A stretch of 64,000 nt of DNA from Bemisia tabaci (GCF_918797505.1 NC_092797.1:43312157-43376156), one strand, 5' to 3'. Positions 33,587 to 45,973 are shown, counted from the first letter of the stretch. Notes: generated by a model from the sequence alone, not told the origin. Translations and numbers: made by a program.

Positions 33587-33604
33587 CCGCGCAGGGGGCG
33601 CCAC
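33587..33604 (+). promoter_or_regulatory. CTCF-like core motif
   Basis: CCGCGCAGGGGGCGCCAC contains the GCAGGGGGCGC core of the classical CTCF site. CTCF is conserved in insects, though its insect motif is shorter. A single motif match cannot show binding. Confidence 0.3.
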
Positions 33605-34141
33605 CGCTGTGTTTTAGAGTCCGTACAGCACCACGTGAGTCCTTGAGCTTTTATAAAAGTTGAAGGTATTTCTGTTTAAATCGAAGATAAATAAGTTCTA
33701 GCTATAACATTCTTCTTCCTATTGACCCTAAAAACAACGTGAAAAGTCATTTCTGAAGCTCTGCAATTTGATCCCAGAAAAAAGTAGGGTTAAGCATGAT
33801 GACCTTGATGCAACCAATCGCGCTTGATCGCTCTCAGCAGTTGGCAGATATCTCTCTCCCACCGTGAGCTGTCTCTCTCGCACTTACAGATATCCCGTAA
33901 GAGAAACTGGGATCAATTTACAGCTTTTATTATTAGACTTTCAAAGCTCGCGTTTGTTTCTAAGGATTCCAGACGTATGCTGCTAGAACTAATCTAATGA
34001 GTCTTAGAATTTAAGATACCTTTTGTGATATTTAAATAATCACTGATTTCGGAGTCGGATTTTAGCAGCGCGACGTGGTGGATTTTTTCGGAACTACAGC
34101 TGAAGATTAACCTTAAGGAGTCTCGGGCTTGGGGCACAATC

Positions 34142-34390
34142 CTGCTGTGCTAAGGAAAAACACAGTATGAGCATTCCAATATTGCCAAATTTCCTCCCAG
34201 AAAATATCTATTTTTGAAGAAAGTTATGAATATTTTTCCTTGAAATTTTTAGACTTTTTAGGTACAATTTCGAACAAAATCCTCCGAAAAATCAGAGGAG
34301 AAATATACACAGATTTTCCTGAAATTTGTCGCTTTTCGGAGGAAAGGCAACGACTGATGGCTCATGCGGCGTTCTTCCTTAGCACGGCAG
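34142..34390. mobile_element. B10: well-kept palindromic MITE
   Basis: The ends are CTGCTGTGCTAAGG and CCTTAGCACGGCAG; length is 249 bp. Flanks AATC and AATT match at 3 of 4 positions. The inner arms (GTTGCCAAATTTCC and its mirror) are present. A 129-codon frame across it is the repeat read through. Confidence 0.85.
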
Positions 34391-34822
34391 AATTGCCTCG
34401 GGTGTTTAATCGCCCAACGTTTTTCGGCCCCGATTTTTATTCCTTCCCAATAAAATCCGGACCCCTCCCCCAAGATAATTCATCAGCACTCCTCGAATTC
34501 CATAAAATCAAATTCAAAATGAATGGGGAGAGGGTTCCTCGTAGTACCTATCGACCGATTTTTTCCATTTCTATTTTTATTTTTTGTTCCTCCTCCTCGC
34601 GGACTTTTCATTCCCTCTTCGCGGAATAGCTTTTCCGTTAGCGTTTATTATTTTACTGTGAACTGCCTTGTTTCGGCTCTGTTTTTAGAATGTAAGAATT
34701 TTTAAAATCGACGGTTATTTTATTTTTGATATACCGTGTTTTGGACCACGGCCGTGTGAACATTCGAGTGTTGCCAAATTTTCTCCACTGAAATATTTCG
34801 TTTCAACTCCGTATGAACATCT

Positions 34823-34950
34823 GGACAACATTTTACGTTTAGGAACTAATTTTTCTGGCATCAAAAACAACATACACGCTGTGCTATTAATTACGCTATA
34901 GAGGTATAGGCACTACTGAGCCAGAGCTTGTAGTTTTCAATATATAGATA
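34823..34950. mobile_element. J3: decayed palindromic MITE
   Basis: GGACAACATTTTACG then TTAGGAACTA at the left and GAGCCAGAGCTTGTAGTTTT at the right follow family J. The right terminus is lost in AT-rich sequence. Confidence 0.5.
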
Positions 34951-37084
34951 GAATTTATTGATGCATACGGCCTATATTAAACAGCTCTAGCACAAGTCAA
35001 ATTTACAATTTATACAACAATTTAAGCAAAATGAAATTATACAGGTTCCTCAAAAAATTCTTTTAATTTATAATAAGCTTTATTTTTTAGTTTTATTTTC
35101 AATCGGTTAAGGAATATTTGAAGAATTATAGTAGACCAATAGAATAATAGAAGAATAATAATAGAATATTGGTTAAGAATAATTGCAAAATGAGGTCTAT
35201 TTGTCCTTAAAATATTCACACACGTAACGCACCATACAAAATTACGAAGCTGATTATGAGAAAACTTCGGAGCCAATAGTTTATCAGCTACCTAAGAAAA
35301 GCTCTTCATGCCAATAAATTGCGAGAATAGGTGCGTCCTCGAGAATATCTTATTCGATAAAGTAACATATTATGCCAATATCATTTATTTAAGTTATCAG
35401 CAATGCACTCATCCAGGAACCTGCACAGTTATTTTTCCACGCAATCTTGCAACCAGGTGCATCAGTTTTTTTTAGTTAGGTGCATTCTTTTCATGGAGTA
35501 CTGCTCTTTTAAACACTTCACTCATCTTTCAAACAGCCGTGCCTCTTCGTAAAAAAAAAAGTTGATGTGCTGGACGTTACGGTGCATTAGCTAATTAAAA
35601 TGTTCTATCATTCAATTTTCTCTGGTAAGTCTATTGATTCAGTAAAGATGCCATTCAAAAGAATCTTTGTCTACGGACAAATCAATGAAATTGCCTATTT
35701 CTGCAATCTTAAATTTTGAATTCAAAAGTACCTTGTCGATCAACTTTCCTCTATTTCCACCGTCCTTTTTTACGCTCGTGCGTGTAAACGCAGGAATTAA
35801 AGTTTTTTTAATGCATCCCTGATCGTTATAATATTAATTAATTATCGGGGAGGGGAGGGGAGGGGGTGGGTGCTTATTCTTCGCGATACTTTTACGTTGG
35901 TAAGCGCTAATATGTGTGCCAGATTTTTCTAGGAATCAAGATCTTTCAGGGATAAGGGGCAGGTTCCTTGGGACCTTGATCATATGTTGATATTTTGTCA
36001 ACGCCGTCACCTTTACTGTATTTAATCCATGCGAATATAATTTAAATACCATTTCAGCTCACCCTTAAAAGTACCAAGGGTTCATCCATAAATTATTTAA
36101 GGCCCTTTTTAGATTCTTGAGCGCCATTTTTACGCTTGCGGCCTGTTATCCCCTCCCATCGTCCTTACGTGACGTTTCAACCCTTTCACTCTAAACTTCT
36201 CCTCCTCCCTCGGACGCCTTGCGCAATTTATGGTCCCTGAACTTTTTTTATAATTCTCTATTTTTCTTGTCGAGCTGTTTTTTAACCAGCACAAAAATTC
36301 TGAAAAAATAACACCGATAAACGTCGGTTTGTTAACAGGTGTATTCTATTCAACTAACGAAGAAAGGAAAATAAAGAGCATTGATGTTAAATATATATAA
36401 TTTGAAATGCGTCTTTGAAAAGAGCGTAGGAATTTGCACAACTTGTAATCCTTTCAGATGCTAGAGGATTAGGGATGCAGGGTCTCCAGGTTGTCACTTT
36501 TCCCAGAAAAAAATTATCGTTGTGCGGTATCAAGGTACTCGAACTTAGTTTCCGAAGCAAAAAGCAAGATATTTCCAAATAGTGTCCAGGGAGCAGACAA
36601 TCTATAAAAAGCGAAATAATCGACAAGACAAACAGCCCTTCCAAGCACAGAACAAGTAACTGGGTAAATACTTAGTAGGGAGGTCTTGAATATTCAAATT
36701 ATTCGCACATGCTAATACAATACGAAAGAAAATAGAGAGAAAATAATAATTCTAAAATTTTTGGTCCGGAGCAGCCCAGTTGAGTTTTTGCTTCAGAACG
36801 TCTTAATTAATAAGATAGCTCACATTTGCTGCCAAGACGTATTTTTTCTTAAATCAAGAATTTTGCTGTTTAATAGAAACTACTTTTTCGCTTAACCCAG
36901 GCATTATTTTGCTTGTATCAATAAAAATTCAGCTTAAATCAAGGTAAAACAAATTCTTGGCGGCAAATTCAAGAATTATCATGATTAAGCCGAGGAACTT
37001 TTTTCAGTGTAGGTAATGCATTACGGAAACCGAATCTAATATTTCTAAAGGCAACAATGTGCCATGAATTTCCTTACGCAAATG
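34951..37084. other. repeat-poor AT-rich sequence
   Basis: No confident exon or MITE. 35090-35190 is a simple A/T-rich stretch with ATAGAATAAT-type near-repeats. Confidence 0.4.
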
Positions 37085-37132
37085 AGCGCATACAAGCCAA
37101 AAATAGTAGCTCCTTACCGCAAAATACAGTCC
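37085..37132. mobile_element. J4: right-arm fragment
   Basis: AAGCCAAAAATAGTAGCTCC and CGCAAAATACAGTCC match the family J right arm. The left arm is unclear. Confidence 0.5.
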
Positions 37133-37710
37133 AATTGATAAAAGGAGGTGAATTATATTTCTCGAAAAATATCTGGAAAATGGGGTGGTTTCACGTGCGA
37201 TTTTGCAATGATGCGTCCGATTCATCTGTTTAATATTCAATCCAACCGAAGCGGACCTTTGAGTAGTTCTAGGTAATTCAGCGGCACTGGGCTCTTCGAT
37301 TTATTAGCGCCGTGTCATTAGTTAATTAATCATGAGCGCAGCCACCGAGTTGGGCAAAGAATAAAATAACTGCGTCTGCATCATCGGAACGATATCGATG
37401 GTCTCGATCGATAGATTGCATTGCTAAGATAGGGATCTATCGATTGACGTCATTCGATAACGATTCAATGGTGATCTGGGCAACGAGTCAGATGGAGTGC
37501 TCCGGGTGATCTGACACCAAGATGCTTGACCAACCTGACGATTAAATTGTCGGTGATGGACACCGTGTTTAAGGAGCTGTCTTTTGCGGAGCTCATCCAC
37601 ATCCAGGCTGTGTTCGATAATAAAACGGGGGGAGTATTTCCTTGATAAATAGATTGTTTCCGGAATCGATGATCGTTGCTGACTATTAACAGCTTAAGCT
37701 TATGTGAGTT

Positions 37711-38066
37711 TTATTATCTTCAGGAAATCTGGGTATGATTTTACATCGCACCTTAAAAGTTCCCTAATCCCTGTTGATGATTGCCTCCCTCTCCCCTCCA
37801 CCCCCATTGATGATAGGAAAACTTCATGGGCATTTACTTTTTGGGATATTGAATTCAACAGAAAAGGTTAAAATAACTCTGTTGATGATTTTTCCGGAGT
37901 AAATGAGTCCATTTCCTCGGTAACCTTTGAAATTGAAAAAAAAAAAAAAAAAAATACCTGAAAAAAAGTAAAGACCTATTAAGTTTTCCTATTAGCTGTG
38001 ACGCGTTGTTTTTATGGGAGATTATTATTTTCAGAGAATCTGGTCATGATTTAACATCTAACTTTC
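37711..38066 (+). repeat. degenerate direct repeat, ~310-bp spacing
   Basis: TTATTATCTTCAGGAAATCTGG at 37711 (TTATTATCTTCAGG, then AAATCTGG) and ATTATTATTTTCAGAGAATC at 38021 are related and are each followed by an ATGATTTAACATC-like block. An 18-nt A run lies at about 37936-37953. Confidence 0.45.
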
Positions 38067-40221
38067 AGTTGATTTCTCCCTTTCTTGCTATGTGTGAAAC
38101 AAAGGCGTCATTTCGGTAGGTCAGGAGATTGAAAAAACTGCTTCAAACTTAAGCTGGAGCCAAGAGAAGAGTTATTTTTTTATAGAAAACGGCATAAAAG
38201 TTAAGATGAACGCATTTGATATGTCTGAAATGCACTCCTAACTTTACAATCTGCGTCAGAAATATGCATTTTTTAAGCGTTTTGTTTAGTAAATGACACT
38301 AGACACAGGTGGACATTTCGTAAGAGTACTTCTTCCATCCAACCCTTGCACTCCATAGGATGTTACGCTATATTTTAGTGTGGTATTTTTTCGTCAGTTT
38401 CTCGGGTTTCCGGGCTTTCCAATAGAAAAATACTATAATTGATCTGAAAAAGTAGTAATGAAAATACTCCAACAATTTCAACGCTTTTTTGTGACGGAAA
38501 AGAGCAAGGTTCTTATGTTTTCCGGAAACGCACCGGGCTGTATGCCGCAGAAAGGAATTGTGATTAAAGATGTCCAAATTCTGTTTTGCCTGGTTTTATA
38601 AAACAGTCTTACTTTAAATAATCCCTGGTAGATTGTTATACAGGATTAGTATTTAGTATAAGCAAAAATAGATTTATGCTCAAAAGCCAATTATACAACG
38701 AGAGGTCAAAGCTCATTCAAATTCCGCGAAAAACGCATTTTCCCCCCACGATAATTACTTCATCATAAAAACGATTTTAATGTCTTAGACTGCTGTTAGA
38801 TCTTTGCACTCACAAGCAGGACAGAGAACTTTAATAATTGTTGTTCGCATTGAAGCTGCAAGCCAACATTTCCTTTGAGGCTGAACTTGCAGACAATTTT
38901 ACTAATCTTGATTCAACTTCAAAGTCCCCTCTTCCGAAATGGTTTATTACTTTAATCTCCTTCTTCCGAGTAACTCCAAATTAAAAATGAAGTTATGCAA
39001 GTTATAACGCATTAAAAAATATCCGAAATGAGTTTGGAATTAAATCTTACGGTTGATGAAGCTGCGTTGAAACTTAAAGTTTTAGCGCGAGGCTAAAACG
39101 AAAATATGACCCTTACTTTTTACAAACGAGAAATAGAGTGGAAAATATGAAGACACTCTGCGTAAATTGCTGTTTTATGACTGCTCAGTGCGACAGGTGC
39201 ATGCATTTTGCCGCGGAACTAAATTAAACTAGCTGAAAACAAATGGACTTGCAAGTTCCTTCATACAGTCCTGTCTGAGTAGAAATACCTCTTTCCAGGA
39301 AGCAAATAGAGTGAGCGGGGCGCTTAAAAGCATTCAAGCTCATAAAGCTTCATTAAAAGGAAATCTCATGCTTTTTTCTCCATTCCGGGTATACTAATTT
39401 ATGCAAATGAAGCAGTAGGTTATCAGGTTAATCGCATCTCCTCTTAGTGGTTGTAAAAGCGAATTAGTCAAGTTCTGTTTACGTTGATCTGACGTTCGTT
39501 CCCTTGGTTTCTAAGAATCCTTTAAAGAGGAAAAAGATGGGCTTTAGATCTTATGATTTAAAATGTGCACATCCACCTCTGCATCTATCAGTGCTTGTAT
39601 TCCCAGAAATCTGTTGTTTTTCAGATTAAAGAATATTACTGCATTCAACGTTGCAAAGTTTCCACTCTCAAACGGTATTTATACTGGACATCTGATGGTC
39701 GCTTTTAACTGAAAATTTCACACCTTTTTTTTCTATATATTCATCTATATGTTACGGGCAATTAGTAATCGCCGATAATTTGCAAGCCAGTGGTGAAATA
39801 ATATAGGAAAGCATAAAATTCAAAAATAAAAGAATAAGATCAGAGTGCTGATTAGACAATTCTCCCTCTGTAAAAACGTGGTAGAAATAGGCACATACTC
39901 TGATGAGCGTGTTGTGAACTCCGCGATGTTAGTTCTGTTGGGTTTAATGCAGATAGGCAACTAAACTAACTCTGTGACAAAGCGTGGAGTATCACAAAAA
40001 ATGAAGACGCTCCAAGCCAAGCTCGTACTTTTGAAGTACATAACCCTTAAAATTGCATTATGTCGATACGCATTATTACGATCGCAAGAATATGTAAATC
40101 GCTTGCCAATTATTGCTTGATTGTAAAAAAATGCTTAAAATTTGATGAAATGTATGGTTTTGAATAAACTGTCCGTCGTTACAAACATTACCTTATAAAC
40201 AATGATGTTTAACATACTATA
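38067..40221. other. repeat-poor sequence
   Basis: This is the longest stretch in the window without a recognised MITE copy. No exon can be supported. Confidence 0.4.
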
Positions 40222-40225
40222 TACA

Positions 40226-40483
40226 TTGCCGTGCTATACGGAAGAACGCAGTATGACCCTTCCCCTTCAGGCTTTGCCAAATGTCTATCGATAAAATACA
40301 ATTTTTTGGTGAAACTTATGGATATTTTTCTCTCAATTTTTTTTAGAGAATTTCATTCACAATTTAAAATAGCTGAAAACTTCAGGGAAAGATACTCCCA
40401 AATTTCATCAAAAACAAACATTTCATGACGATAAATCTGGCAACCCTCAAATGTTCTTACGACGTTTTTCCTCGGCAGGGCGG
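40226..40483. mobile_element. B11: palindromic MITE, perfect 4-bp TSD
   Basis: The ends are TTGCCGTGC and GCAGGGCGG. It is flanked by TACA on both sides (40222-40225 and 40484-40487). The inner arm blocks of family B are present. Confidence 0.82.
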
Positions 40484-40962
40484 TACAGGACGTGCCTACC
40501 ATATTGCGCATTCCTATTCAAGAAAGATATCCTGCGGCTGAGCTGAATGTTTTGCGGGTTGAACATTTGGCGGGTGCAGAAACGAATAGTCTCCATTTTC
40601 GCGAGAAGCGAGCCCGCAATAAATGAACATACCGGCCTCACCAATTTGCCGAGTTTCAACAAGAGCGCATTTGAAACCACGAGCATCCGAATGTATTCAA
40701 AGTTCCGTAACAACTACGATGCGGGAACTCGAATGCAAAACGCCCATTATTCGAGTAAGCTCAGCTTTTCAAGCGCTGTAAATAGGGCCTCGGGAAGTCT
40801 TTTCGCGATCCTTGAATTATTTTGAAGTATTCGGCTGAAAAACTTCGGGTTGCGACTGCAATTTAAGAATCATTCAAATCAAACATTTTTTTCGAGAATT
40901 GTTGCCGATTATGAAAAACATATCAACGTATCACGTATCTCGATCGCAGGGTTTCAAAATTC

Positions 40963-41251
40963 CACTTAATTTCTGTACAAATAAAACTTTTTCGACAACC
41001 GATTATAGTTCGGCTGCCTATAGTTTGGTGTCAACTATAATCGGTTACTGAGACTTTGGGCTTTCTTGCATCGTAAATAATTGAGGAGACAAACTTTGGA
41101 TCGAGTTAAGCAGAGAGGTCGTACATGAGATTTTTATCTGATGATGCACTTTTTGATATTTAATTCGTCTTATTCGTAGTTTGGCTGTCTATAGTTTGGT
41201 GTCAACTATAATCGGCTGTCAAGAAAGTTTTATTTGTACAGGAATTAAGTG
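40963..41251. mobile_element. N: TIR element with duplicated O-like middle
   Basis: The terminal arms match as CACTTAATTTCTGTACAAAT and its mirror, with TTC flanking both ends (40960-40962 and 41252-41254). Inside are two copies of CTATAGTTTGGTGTCAACTA. The middle (41047-41177) closely repeats 41408-41530, which includes the left end of O2. Confidence 0.6.
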
Positions 41252-41451
41252 TTCATAGTGCCGATAAAGTGTCAAAAATTGTGCAAAATGCTACAGTATA
41301 GTTTCAAAATTTCCCCTTTTACTATTCATTTTCTTAGAGAGAACCAACCAATGGTTTTACCCGAAATTTTCAGGTATAGTCAAGGAATTACAATGCTAAA
41401 TTTTCCGAACTTGAGACTTCGGGCTTTCTCGCATCGTAAATTGAGGCGTCG

Positions 41452-41682
41452 CACTTTGGATCGAGTTAGGCAGAGAGGTCGGGCTTGAGATTTTTATCTA
41501 ATGATGCACATTTTGATGTTTAACTCAACATATTTAAAATTTTAAGGAGTGCTTCTGGAAGAGAATTTCACGATATAACCAATGGAACCACTTTTAAAAC
41601 CTCAAAGTTTTGTATGAACGGAGTTATAAGCGTTTAAAGTTTCTAAATTTCGTCCGATCTCTACCATTGACTCGATCCACTG
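41452..41682. mobile_element. O2: TIR element
   Basis: GGATCGAGTTAGGCAGAGAGGT at the left (GGATCGAGTTAGG, CAGAGAGGTCGG) and CCATTGACTCGATCCACTG at the right are inverted. The middle block CAATGGAACCACTTTTAAAA is shared with O1. Confidence 0.65.
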
Positions 41683-41688
41683 TGTGTC

Positions 41689-41945
41689 GGGTGCAGAGAG
41701 GGCATTTCTCGGTTGCGGTGTTTCAGAATCTCCACCTCTAATATATTTTTTAGAGAGGAAACCATTGGGTGAATTTTCTAAAATTGTGCATTTTCTGAAA
41801 GTCTCCGTTTTCAGCATCGTAATATCATAAAGAATATTCAGTATAAGTCACGACGAATCACATATTGTTGCTTTAATTATAACGGATGAAACGTTAGGGG
41901 AGATTTTGGAACCCCACAACCGAGAAATATGCCCTCTCTGCACCC
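41689..41945. repeat. P: 257-bp inverted repeat
   Basis: GGGTGCAGAGAGGGCATTTC and its mirror ending GCCCTCTCTGCACCC form arms of about 55 bp with small differences, starting 7 bp after O2. It is likely a MITE; no TSD was recognised. Confidence 0.65.
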
Positions 41946-42510
41946 AGATTCAATTAGCACTTGTTGAATAAAATGAATAGGGCAGATTTTTCGGAAATAC
42001 GCTTAAATCGTTTTTTTAACCCCTCTACAGCTCAACCTTTCACGTAGGGTTTTTTATAAAGCTAAAACTAAATGAAAATCCCTATCTGTGGGTGATAGAA
42101 TTGAAATACGCGCGTGACTTCCTGCACGTGTTGATTTGCAATTCTCCCCGTTTTGTTACTAATTTTTGTTCACAATCGCGTGTTCTTTTGACACACGACA
42201 AACATTTGGTAATATCCGCTGTCATGTATGACTAATATAGTGTCTATGAGTGTAGATTGTTACCTTTAGAACAAGAACAACACGCATCATTATTTTCCAA
42301 AATAACGCCACGCAGGTATTACACTTATGTAACCCGCGTATTGATGCAAATGAGCAGGATAAATACCACAAACGCGGTTGAATTGAACTCACGCATTCTT
42401 GCGGTTGGTGTCACAACCGAATTGCGACTGTTCATTACTGGATTAAATTTTAATCCGAAATTCTATCACCCGAATTCCCAAAGGCAGCTCCGCACGAGGA
42501 AGAGACGAAT

Positions 42511-42633
42511 TGGACGTATTTCTGCCAAACGGAACTAAGTGCACTAAGACGTGAGCCCTACCATACGTATATTCATATGGCCCTCAGGGTTCATGTCTCA
42601 ATGCACGTAGCTCCGTTTGGTGGAAATGCGTCC
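42511..42633. mobile_element. E3: hairpin MITE, 4-bp TSD AATT
   Basis: The ends are GGACGTATTTCTGCCAAACG and its mirror. AATT flanks both sides (42507-42510 and 42634-42637). Confidence 0.87.
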
Positions 42634-42809
42634 AATTTCAAGAGCAAGAAATGCAAGTTCAATGCTAAGCGAGAGCAACCATACCAACCACCACGAAAAA
42701 ATATTCAACGCCTGCCATTATTTCCATGGCAATTAAATTTTTACTACCAGTCAGGCAACTTCTGCCATGAAGTCGCCCGATTTAGAAGAGGCTATATCGA
42801 TATTCTATA

Positions 42810-43059
42810 GTGCCATACTCAGGAAAAACGGCGTATGATCATTCAAAGATTGCCAGATTTCTTGTAACGAAATGATTATTTAGGCGGAAATTTATCAGAA
42901 TCTATCCTTGAAATTTTCATATGCTTTACATTGATCGCGGATAAAATCTTCTGAAAGATTGAAATAAAAATATTCACAAATGTCCCCAAAAATTTGTATT
43001 TAATCAAGGGAAATTTGGCAACGCCTGGGCTCATACGGCGTTCTTCCTTATCACGGCAG
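42810..43059. mobile_element. B12: palindromic MITE
   Basis: The left arm is GTGCCATACTCAGGAAAAAC and the right arm GGGAAATTTGGCAACGCCTG ends CCTTATCACGGCAG. The flanks do not give a clear TSD. Confidence 0.78.
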
Positions 43060-43142
43060 AATGTATAGTAACAATCCTCTCCATTCATTCCCACCGTAAG
43101 CACTGTTTTAGCGCGAATTGTATGAGAAACATGGATTTGTAT

Positions 43143-43265
43143 ACTGCTTTGCTGAGGAAGAATGCCGTATGAGCCTTTGAAAATTGTCAAATTTCCTTTA
43201 ATAAAGCACGAATTTTCAAGAAAACTTATGAATTTTTTTCTCCAATTTTCAAGATATTTAATGGG
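43143..43265 (+). mobile_element. B13: half copy (left arm)
   Basis: CTGCTTTGCTGAGGAAGAAT, GCCGTATGAGCC and GTCAAATTTCC follow the family B left half; the right half is absent. It lies 83 bp after B12. Confidence 0.65.
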
Positions 43266-43468
43266 TCTGTTGTACGCTAGAGATACAGCCAATTGAATAC
43301 TTTATTAAAGAGTAAATACGCTCGAGAATGTTAGAAAGTAATGAGGCACGCTCCCAATCTGCTGTAGTGACGAATATATCACTTTTATTTTTACGTGGTA
43401 AAATATCGTTGTTTGATAGTAGGGCACAGCGTGCATTATCACTCGTAGGCTCACCGCAATAAAGCGTG

Positions 43469-43638
43469 TAGCGGCTTGGAGTGTTTCTCGATATATCAAT
43501 TGGTCTCCCATTTAAACCTATGGAAAAGGATCGATAAACAGGGTGCTCGCAACAAACTTCTTAATAATCGATTCTTTACCATAGTTTCAAATGGGGGCAT
43601 ATCGATGATCGATCATCCACGCCTAGCTACTGCCCTCT
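43469..43638 (+). mobile_element. A12: hAT-like MITE with flanking AAAGCGTG
   Basis: The family A core is present with an altered left end (TAGCGGCTTGG). An exact AAAGCGTG lies at 43461-43468 and 43639-43646. If that is the TSD, six extra bases (CCCTCT) were added at the right end. Confidence 0.8.
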
Positions 43639-43866
43639 AAAGCGTGACAGTTGATGATCGATGAGAATTTCTGAAGCGGATAGTTGTGTATACCCCTCCC
43701 ACCTCTTCCGCATATGTATTGGGGAAGAATGTACACACGCCGAAAGACGAAGAGTTCTTGATTTTAATCTTATCCCTCCAGCTGAAAATCAATAGCCTCA
43801 AGTAATCTTGGCAATCTGTTCGCAACATTGCCCCCTTAAATCTAGTGAGTATTCGCACAATAGGAC

Positions 43867-44278
43867 GCACTGAAAAAAAATCTCAGTATATTTACTACGA
43901 AAATGGTAAATTACCAAGAATTCAGGGTTTTATTTGATCCCAGTTTTTTCTTGGGAAAGTTACCATTCATGGAACCGGTAATTTTACCGCGAGAAATCTC
44001 GGTAATATTATTGAACTTTCTCGGTAATTTTACTGGACCTTGGTAAAAACGCCAATATTTTTTATCGACTGTGGTAGAATTACTGAGATAAAATGGCAAA
44101 GTTACCGGGAATTGATTGCCAATAAAAATGGTATTCTTACCTGAAAAAAACAGTAAAAATACCGGTTTTTAGGTAAGCTTACCAGTCTGTCTTGGTAAAA
44201 TTAACAATAATTGGTAAAAAAGTGAGATGGTAAAGGTGCCAACGGACCTTTATAAAAACGCCGAGAATTTTTTTTCAG
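43867..44278 (+). mobile_element. G1: CACTA-like MITE
   Basis: The element begins CACTGAAAAAAAATCTCAG and ends TTTTTTTTCAGTG, with CG on both sides. It is rich in GGTAAATTACC-type small inverted blocks. On the minus strand it carries TGTTTTTTTCAG|GTAAGA (junction at 44140/44141), a motif with both 3' and 5' splice-site features. G2 is a close relative. Confidence 0.82.
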
Positions 44279-44354
44279 TGCGTATTTATGCTGAAAGGGA
44301 CTACGTGCATAGGGTTCACGTGTTACATAGTTCCTTTTAGCATAAAAACGTCCA
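44279..44354. mobile_element. E4: short hairpin related to family E
   Basis: CGTATTTATGCTGAAAGGGA and its mirror TTCCTTTTAGCATAAAAACG form a 76-bp hairpin abutting G1. The GGACG end is intact only on the right (CGTCC). Confidence 0.55.
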
Positions 44355-44686
44355 TTACATCTCGGAATGGATTGCGTGAATCTGATAAAAATATATTTGC
44401 CCTGTAATATGAGCTGCGGTACTGTGTTTCTTTGCGCGATTAAGAGTTCACGCAGAAAGATATTTCGGCTTTTCCTTAGACGCTTTTCAAGTGTGCAAAT
44501 TTCAGCTGACTTGTAAGCCAGAACTTGTACTCTGGAGCGATTTCCGCACGAACTTAGGGGAGGGCGTAGGATTTGTTAAGTTCCTACTTCGACGATGCCT
44601 GTCGTTTTCTTTAATGTTCAGCCCTATTCACAAATGCTCAGCGCTGCGCTCGAAACTGCAGCGAATGGGACTGCTTATTAACCTCA

Positions 44687-44850
44687 CGGTGGCGTGGCGT
44701 GCTTTGCGATGTATCGATGTCCTTGCCATTTAAACCTGTGGAAAAGGATCGATAAACAGGGTGTTCGCAACGAACGCCTTCATAATCGATTCCTTACCAC
44801 AGCTTCAAATGGGAAAATGGCGATAATCGATCATTCACGGCTCGCCACTA
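44687..44850 (+). mobile_element. A13: hAT-like MITE
   Basis: The ends are CGGTGGCGTGGCG and GCTCGCCACTA. Flanks TAACCTCA (44679-44686) and TAACCTTA (44851-44858) match at 7 of 8 positions. Confidence 0.88.
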
Positions 44851-45122
44851 TAACCTTAGTAACTTCATTTAAAACGGGAGAGAAGTGTTTCTGACAGCAG
44901 AGTATAAAAACGGTAAATGCAGCCCCAAAAATATAGCCTCTTTTGTATTATTCTCTTTTCTTCGCCGTTCCTCTTTCTCTTTTTTGGATAAAATTAGGGA
45001 GTTCCTTCAATTTGCCCGCGAATAAAGGCAGCTATTCTGCCCGCACCGACTCCAATAAGGATGACGTAATCGCCTAGTAAATCTCATGAGCTCTTCATGA
45101 AAAGAATAAAGAAGTAGAGAGA

Positions 45123-45973
45123 GAGGAAGTTAAGCACCTTAGTAATGGAGAATTTGTAGGTGTCTGTAACGTGGTGAATTCAACGTTTAAGATACAACCA
45201 TGTGCTAAAAGTAAGTGTGCTAAACTGAGTACGAAAATATCCTTGATTTCTAAATTGAGCGATTACTGGAGGAGATATGTTTAAATAATCTTTTCTGCTA
45301 AAATACATATGTTTGAATGGGAAATGCCACCAGATGACGTCACAAAGCGGCACATTTTCTCAATTTAAAATCTACTACGAGGTCCACACCCTGGCCACCA
45401 TGCGGCCCATCCCCCAGGACGCTACGCGCCCCTAAAGGCCGCGTCTTACTCTTTTTACTCCCCTTCCTCACCCCGTCCATCGTGAGTCTTGAAAATAATT
45501 TTATTAGGATAGAGAGGATTTTTCTACAATTTTCCATCTTAGGAAAAAAATTATGAAACATACTGCGAACTAGAACTTTAAGCACTCTTAGAGGAAGCGA
45601 TAACGTTTTTTCGTGCAAATCTTCAAATGGAGAATTCGCTCGCTTTTTTATTGCTTCATCTGAGCGTGCATAAAGAGCTGATTTTGCAGTGTTTTTCATA
45701 ATTCGATTCTGATATGGGAAATAGTATAAAAATAGATTTAAAAGTGAGAAAATGCACAACTTATTGACGTTTTCTGGCGGCATTTCCCATTCGAACACAT
45801 GTATTTTAGCAGATTAGATTATTTTTTTACATCTCTTCCAATAATTGTTCAATTCAGAAACCAAGGATATTCTCGCACTTAGTTCTTTTAGCACATAGTT
45901 TTATCTTACACGTTAAAATCACCAAGTTTCAGACACCTGCGAATTCCCCATTCCTGAGGTCCTTAACTTCCTC
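45123..45973. repeat. V: large inverted repeat, ~250-bp arms
   Basis: Left arm 45123-45374 pairs with right arm 45730-45973 (ends GAGGAAGTTAAGCACC and GGTCCTTAACTTCCTC; inner blocks GGGAAATGCCACCAGA and GCACATTTTCTCA). The 355-bp loop holds a GC-rich segment (45385-45490) unlike the arms. A 152-codon minus-strand frame covers arms plus loop and is not convincing as a gene. Confidence 0.7.

Noticed and set aside
34240..34629. 129-codon frame
   Set aside because: Its first part is MITE B10 read through; the rest has no recognisable motif.
42876..43292. 138-codon minus-strand frame
   Set aside because: It reads through B12 and the half copy B13; both are MITE sequence.
45340..45798. 152-codon minus-strand frame
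   Set aside because: It runs across both the arm and loop of inverted repeat V with no domain, promoter or splice site.
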